Assembly (NCBI RefSeq): GCF_030265065.1
Contig: NC_080406.1
Location: 255,501 to 319,500, forward strand
Source of the DNA: Corythoichthys intestinalis
Lineage: Eukaryota; Chordata; Actinopteri; Syngnathiformes; Syngnathidae
Direction of reading: 5' to 3'
DNA: 64,000 bases
Shown one piece after another: positions 60,301-64,000 of the stretch; position 1 is the first letter of the stretch; each line of letters begins with the position of its first letter. Below the pieces are notes generated by a model that had not been told where the DNA came from, made no database searches, and was given only the letters and a program-made list of their open reading frames with translations. The translations under genes and the position numbers were made by a program.

Positions 60301-63300
60301 GTCAGAGAAGTTGTCTACAAATGGAGAGAGTTTGGCACCGCCAAGAGTTCAGCGCAGAATACTCAGAGAGGTTAAAAAAGAACCCTATAGTTTCTGCTAA
60401 TGACTTACAGAAATCACTGGCACAGTCCAATATCTCTGTGCGCAAATCAACTATATGGCCAAGTTTGGTGTTCATGGGAGGACTCCACGGAGGAAGCCAC
60501 TGCTGTCTAAAAGAAACATTGTCGCTCGTTTAATCTTCGCAAAAAGGCACTTGGACGCCACACAGAAGATTTGGCAAAATATTTTGTGGACTGATGAAAC
60601 CAAAGTTGAATTGTATGGGAGTAACACACAACGTCATGCGTGGAGGAAAAATGGAACAGCTCACCGACATCAACATTTCATCCCCACTGTGAAGCATGGT
60701 GGGGGGAGCTTCATGATTTGGGGCTGTTTTGCAACCTCAGGGCCTGGACAACTTGAAATCATTAATGAAAGAATAAATTCAAAATTTTTGCAGGAAAACC
60801 TGAGGCCGTCCGTCAGACAGTTGAAGCTACAAAGAGGACGGGGACTGCAACAAGACAATGATACAAAACACAGAAGAAAATCAACTGTAGAAGAAGAAAA
60901 TACACGTTCTGGAGTGGCCAAGCTGAAGTCCAGAATTGAACCCCATTGAGATGCTGCGGCAGGACCGAAAGACCGCAATTTATGCCAGACATCCCAGGAA
61001 TCTGACTGAACTTTAGTTAAAGCAGACACTGTTTTTTCATCTGCGTGATTTAGACAAACATTTGATGTTGATTTTATGCAGAAATTCCAAAAGGTTCAGA
61101 TACTTTTTCATACCACTGTATATACAGTACTTAAAACAGTATACACATTTTAGCCAGGATTGAAGCTTTAAAGAACACCAACATTGACATGAACATCTAA
61201 AAATAGGTTAGAAGGGAAAAGTAGGCGAGCGAACTTGTGTGCTCTGCCAGCAAAAGTCATCAGCTAAAAAAAAAATTTTTTTTAAATGAGATTGGTGAAA
61301 CACTACTACTCTTTCACTGGCTCATCTCAACCCATTGACAGAGCTCTAGACTGAGGGCCGAGTGAACGAATCGCCCCTCCCGGTCAAAACCGATCGGACG
61401 TCTAGCTCCGTCAATGGCGGGGAGGGAGTTTTTGTGTTTTATGTTGCGCCTTCTTTCCCATCTTTGCAGACTGGCCAACGGGAGCGCGGCATTGATCGCC
61501 GTGCGGGACACGTCCAGGTCGGAGTTTGTCAAACACCTGAAGAGGTTGAGCGCCCCCGCCGGCCAGGTGAGTGTCCGTAGAGCCGCGGGCCGCCGCCGGG
61601 GAGCAGATTAGCCCACTTTTAAATTAGAGCGGCTAAATATACTGCTTCTTGACCACGTCCTTTACTCGCTGACCCACTTCCTGCTTGGCGGCAGGTCAAC
61701 GCCGACGGAACTTGATTGGGGCGGGCAGGGGAGGGGGTGATGGAAAAAAAACCTTCCTCGATAGGGAAATAAGCCTCCTCGAAGCCCCTTTGTGAGCCGA
61801 TCAAACGATGAATGGTTTGGCTTATCGGATGCTACGTCTTGAATTTGATCGAGGCAGTCTTAATAGGTCAAGATTGTCTACACCTTGGTTAAATATATGT
61901 CCAATTTCACCTTTAAAAAATCCTTGTATCTGACTGAAAAGTCTTCCATTTGATCAAAGAGACATGAACTTAATGGCCGCCATTGACCGCGCAAGAGGTC
62001 CATTCCCTTTTGACCGGCAGAATGATGAAATGAAATCTCCATGGCAACCAATGAGTCGTTTGGCTTATAAATGATCCAAATAGTTTGGAAATACAATAAC
62101 GTGGCCTAACAAAATTGTTCCAAACTGTCCTTAAAGTCTTTGATCGGGTCATCAAAAAATATTATTCATCTTCAAACATAATTAAAACTTGTTCATTTTG
62201 ACTAAAACCGTTTAGAACAGTTTCAAGTGGTCTGTTTGGTAAACAGTATGTTCCAACTCAAGTACGTTGTGTTCCTGTCTCTGCTGCCATCTGTAGGCGC
62301 TTTGCGTAGTTGCCGTTTGGAAAGGAAACTACAACTTGCAGAAAAGATAACGTTTCCCATTCCCATGGCTCACCGGAATTGCCTGATTAGTTGTCTTTGG
62401 TATTCATAGCTGTCTTTTTTTTTTTTTTTAACATTCAGCCAGCCAGTGAAAATGAATTCCCCCCTCGGATCAATCAATCAAATTTGCTTTGGCATTTATA
62501 GATGTGCGTGCCATTGACAATTACATCTTGAAAAACCTTAATTGTGGGAGGAAAAAACTTGTGAAAATGCACCCAAAAAAAAACAAACATGAAACATCAA
62601 AATACAGGAAAAAAATGAAAACGCATGAAAAGAGAACAGGGGGGTCTCAAAAGTCTGAAAAAAATGGTGCCAATTGAAAAATTGCAACAACAAAACAACA
62701 CCCGCAAAGAAAGACCGCAACCACGCAAAAATCTGAAAAACAGGAGGAAAAAAAGACCACCACCAGAGCAAAAAAAAAAAAAAAAGTTTGAAACCAAGAA
62801 GAAAAAAAAACTTCTAATTGATGCTTTCCCAGTTGGACTTCTGCTTCGTGGAGGCGCACAAGGTGACGGCAGTGAGGCTCCGGCCCCGCGGTCCGACGGG
62901 CCGCTCGGAGGACGAGAGCGAGGACGACTCCAAGGCCGCGCCCGTCATCCATTCGTCGGCCGGCTTCCCTTGGAACGTCGACGGCGAGCTGCTGGAGATC
63001 CCCGACGAAGTCCTCGTCAGGTAAGAACGCCTGACTTTATTCCAACAATGTTTTTTTTTTATCCTCAAGATGCCACCAATGAGTCGATCGCTCGTTGATG
63101 TCCGATCCATTTGGAGGAGGCTGGCTGGCAGCCAATGAACATTCTTTGACCAAACCTCCCCCTTCAAATGGATTAGACGTCAATGCCTTGAAAATAGAAA
63201 AATATCCTCTGTGACTCTCAAGAGTACAGTGCAAAATGATGGTGTTTAAAGAAAAGAAAAATTGACTTTTGCGATCTAATCTTTAGTTGGGTACTTTAAC

Positions 63301-63892
63301 AGCCTTTTAATATGTAGCATATGTGAAAATTTGTATTGTTTTTTTTGGGGGGGGGGGGTCGTTTTTTTTTCTTTTTTTTTTTTTTTTTTTTTTTTCCAAA
63401 TTTTCCATGACATGAGAATATGTATTCTAATCATGAGGAGAATATATTTTTCCTATTTTTAATTGAAAATATACACATATGTGTACATATAGAATGGATT
63501 AGTTGTTGATTGATCACAGCAGTCCTATCAGAGCTCATACCTTTCATGGGAAATTTCCTATGTACAAAAACCCAGCAAAAAGTTATGAAAAACTGTGAAA
63601 GCCTGAAAAAAAAGAAAGTAAAAAATGAGGGGAAAGAACGGAAGACTGCACAGACCGCAAAAAAAAGTGACACAAAAAAGGGGAATAAAAATACCTGTTA
63701 AAAGTTTGCCTACACTTGGACATGATGTCTAGTTTTCCAAGGGTATGAGATTGAACTGGGCAAAAAGCCATGGAAAGGAAGACGACAAAGGCCATTGTGA
63801 TTGTTTTGCTCAGGGTTCACCCGCAACTCATCGGCTTGTACGGCGAGGACGTGGACGAGGCCGAGTCCGGCGCGTCCTGCGGCTGCCTGTGA
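42247..63892 (+). CDS. cerkl: Ceramide kinase-like protein CERKL, 14 coding exons, 532 residues
   Basis: Retinal, stress-protective relative of ceramide kinase (human retinitis pigmentosa 26); no ceramide kinase activity has been shown for the human protein. Exons: 42247-42374, 43485-43594, 47574-47807, 52885-53016, 53720-53783, 54787-54917, 55000-55074, 56961-57138, 57207-57257, 57533-57564, 58033-58132, 61470-61566, 62833-63020, 63814-63892. All phases agree and sum to 532 codons plus stop. N-terminus lysine-rich; PH-like part [17 protein letters not shown] and [24 protein letters not shown] is a nuclear-localisation candidate; kinase domain [12 protein letters not shown], nucleotide loop [12 protein letters not shown] (G228-G231 region), [13 protein letters not shown], then [56 protein letters not shown], and the end [11 protein letters not shown]. 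The GSTD is CERK-like; human CERKL has GSTN (from memory). Follows neurod1 on the same strand, as in human. Introns are full of repeats. Confidence 0.93.
44764..44970. repeat. Copy 3 of the GGTGTCAAA-type element
   Basis: Begins ACCAGGAGTGGGCAAACG and ends TTTGCCCACCCCTG. The shared interior includes AGAGGACACCTTTTAATCAAT, TGCAATCGGTTGCTCTTGTTT and CTGGATCAG. Lies in cerkl intron 2. Confidence 0.55.
45290..45321. repeat. (AC)n microsatellite
   Basis: About 15 AC units in cerkl intron 2. Confidence 0.9.
45955..47098 (-). mobile_element. L2-type LINE, 5'-truncated, second copy
   Basis: One minus-strand frame (47092-46382) holds the C-terminal half of a reverse transcriptase: [88 protein letters not shown]. 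It starts just before the catalytic ADD box, so it is truncated. The 3' end carries ATTTATTTATATAGCAC. It differs from the 35289 copy in the 3' half, so it is a separate subfamily. In cerkl intron 2. Confidence 0.85.
48820..49728 (-). mobile_element. hAT (ZBED-type) transposon remnant
   Basis: Begins CTAGGGATGCAGCGATAC, a hAT-like end. Minus-strand pieces include [29 protein letters not shown] (the conserved DNA..N..GC.AH..NL block) and, upstream, [20 protein letters not shown]. Several stops and frame changes separate them. In cerkl intron 3. Confidence 0.7.
50925..51045. repeat. Long fold-back repeat copy
   Basis: GTTCGAAGCGGGAGGGCCGG at the left and CCGCCCTCCCGCCTCAAACG at the right pair across about 40 bases, then run into GGTGGGACC. 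The same family, with a longer spacer. In cerkl intron 3. Confidence 0.65.
51170..51400. other. Candidate conserved non-coding element in cerkl intron 3
   Basis: Unique sequence with AACGAGATAGATAATGGAGC, TTTCTATTGATCGGTGCAAT and GCTCATAATTATGATCAGCT, AT-homeobox-like and free of the local repeats. A short GC alternation (GTGTGCGCGCGCGCGC) splits it. A neurod1 enhancer is possible, but I have only composition to go on. Confidence 0.25.
51750..52355. repeat. TATCGGTATCGG family element, copy 2
   Basis: Left part GATATCGGATAATATCGACA, right part GATATCGGTATCGGATATTT. The right 200 bases match 2330-2530. Longer than copy 1 and better preserved at the left end. Confidence 0.6.
55978..56190. mobile_element. 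Tc1-like transposon end fragment
   Basis: CCTGAAACAAAAGTTTGGAC followed by AATTCTCATCGAAGATAGC and GGTGTGTCCAAACTCTTGGC matches the terminal and 5' non-coding part of a common fish Tc1 family. No transposase remains. In cerkl intron 7. Confidence 0.55.
58165..59300. mobile_element. THAP-type (ISL2EU/PHIS-like) transposon, internally deleted
   Basis: Ends are inverted copies: ATAGACCCTACTCACC at 58165 and GTGAGTAGGGTCTAT ending at 59300; CGGCCGCCATATTGTCCG pairs loosely with GACAACATGGCGCGGG. Inside, the plus strand (58266-58613) encodes an exon with [20 protein letters not shown] and [16 protein letters not shown], typical of the YqaJ-nuclease-type partner protein, ending at an AAG/GTGAGT donor. 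The minus strand (59182-58979) encodes a THAP zinc finger: [37 protein letters not shown] two-gene layout with a THAP transposase and a YqaJ protein fits ISL2EU-like elements. The middle is lost. In cerkl intron 11. Confidence 0.65.
59556..61120 (+). mobile_element. Tc1-like transposon, near full length but broken, with a nested SINE
   Basis: Ends TACTGTGGTCTGAAAAAGTA and, inverted, TACAGTGGTATGAAAAAGTA; inverted similarity extends past AATTTCT and TGCATAAAATCA. Transposase pieces: [20 protein letters not shown] region, [32 protein letters not shown] (first Asp), [28 protein letters not shown] (second Asp). The third catalytic block survives only out of frame near 60935. Several frame changes and one SINE insertion disable it. 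In cerkl intron 11. Confidence 0.9.
59931..60200 (-). mobile_element. SINE nested in the Tc1-like element
   Basis: Same family as 41134-41356: CGCAAAGCGCTTT-type start, GTGCCTTGCCCGAGGGCACT, B box GGTTCGATTGCC and A box GTTGGTAGCTGG on the minus strand. It lies between GTGCATCAT and AGCTGTCTGAAGACC of the host transposon, so it arrived later. Confidence 0.8.
63096..63180. repeat. Fold-back repeat copy
   Basis: TGTCCGATCCATTTGGAGG pairs with CCCCTTCAAATGGATTAGAC, spacer containing CTGGCAGCCAATGAAC. In the last cerkl intron. Confidence 0.75.
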
Positions 63893-64000
63893 CGGCGACC
63901 CGAGCGCTCGCCGTTCGCCCTGCCTCGACTTGACCCTCCTCTATCGCCGCCACCGCGTTTTTTTCAAGTCTATAGTCGAGTTGAGCGCCAGGTCTTTATG

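Noticed and set aside
62500-62830. Lysine-rich plus-strand frame before cerkl exon 13
   Set aside because: A-rich low-complexity intron running into the polypyrimidine tract and acceptor of exon 13.

Overview
The window is a 64 kb piece of a compact ray-finned fish (teleost) genome. It holds five spliced vertebrate genes whose human counterparts all lie on chromosome arm 2q: itgav (partial), gtdc1, zeb2, neurod1 and cerkl. The compactness and a very abundant family of short fold-back repeats built on GGACGTCTAGCG / CGTCCAATCCATTTGAAG suggest a percomorph, possibly a syngnathid (seahorse or pipefish). That placement is an impression from memory, not a search result.

Layout. 1-1135: hAT transposon remnant inside an itgav intron. 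2580-5080 (minus): first six coding exons of itgav, with the rest off the left edge. 6575-15498 (minus): gtdc1, ten coding exons. 15.5-19.8 kb: intergenic repeats. 19799-28814 (minus): zeb2, seven coding exons found, all in phase. 29-37.7 kb: intergenic, with fold-back repeats, a possible solo LTR and an L2-type LINE. 37.7-40.7 kb (plus): neurod1 with TATA promoter. 42247-63892 (plus): cerkl, fourteen coding exons, complete. Its introns carry a second LINE, hAT, Tc1 and THAP-type element remnants and SINEs.

The genes do not form one pathway. Integrin alpha-V is a matrix receptor. GTDC1 is the queuosine-tRNA mannosyltransferase. ZEB2 and NeuroD1 are neural/neural-crest transcription factors. 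CERKL is a ceramide-kinase-like retinal survival protein. The gtdc1-zeb2 and neurod1-cerkl pairs keep the order and relative strand they have in human, but here they sit together with itgav within 64 kb.

Most notable points: (1) the zeb2 gene reads as a complete frame of about 733 residues with no visible exon for N-terminal zinc fingers 1 and 2 and no acidic C-terminal tail; (2) neurod1 has two canonical introns inside its coding region, which is normally intronless in vertebrates; (3) fold-back repeats with near-perfect arms are found in almost every intron and intergenic stretch; (4) a THAP/YqaJ-type transposon remnant with two opposed exons lies in cerkl. Exon boundaries were worked out by hand from splice consensus, phase and remembered family sequences; no alignment was run.
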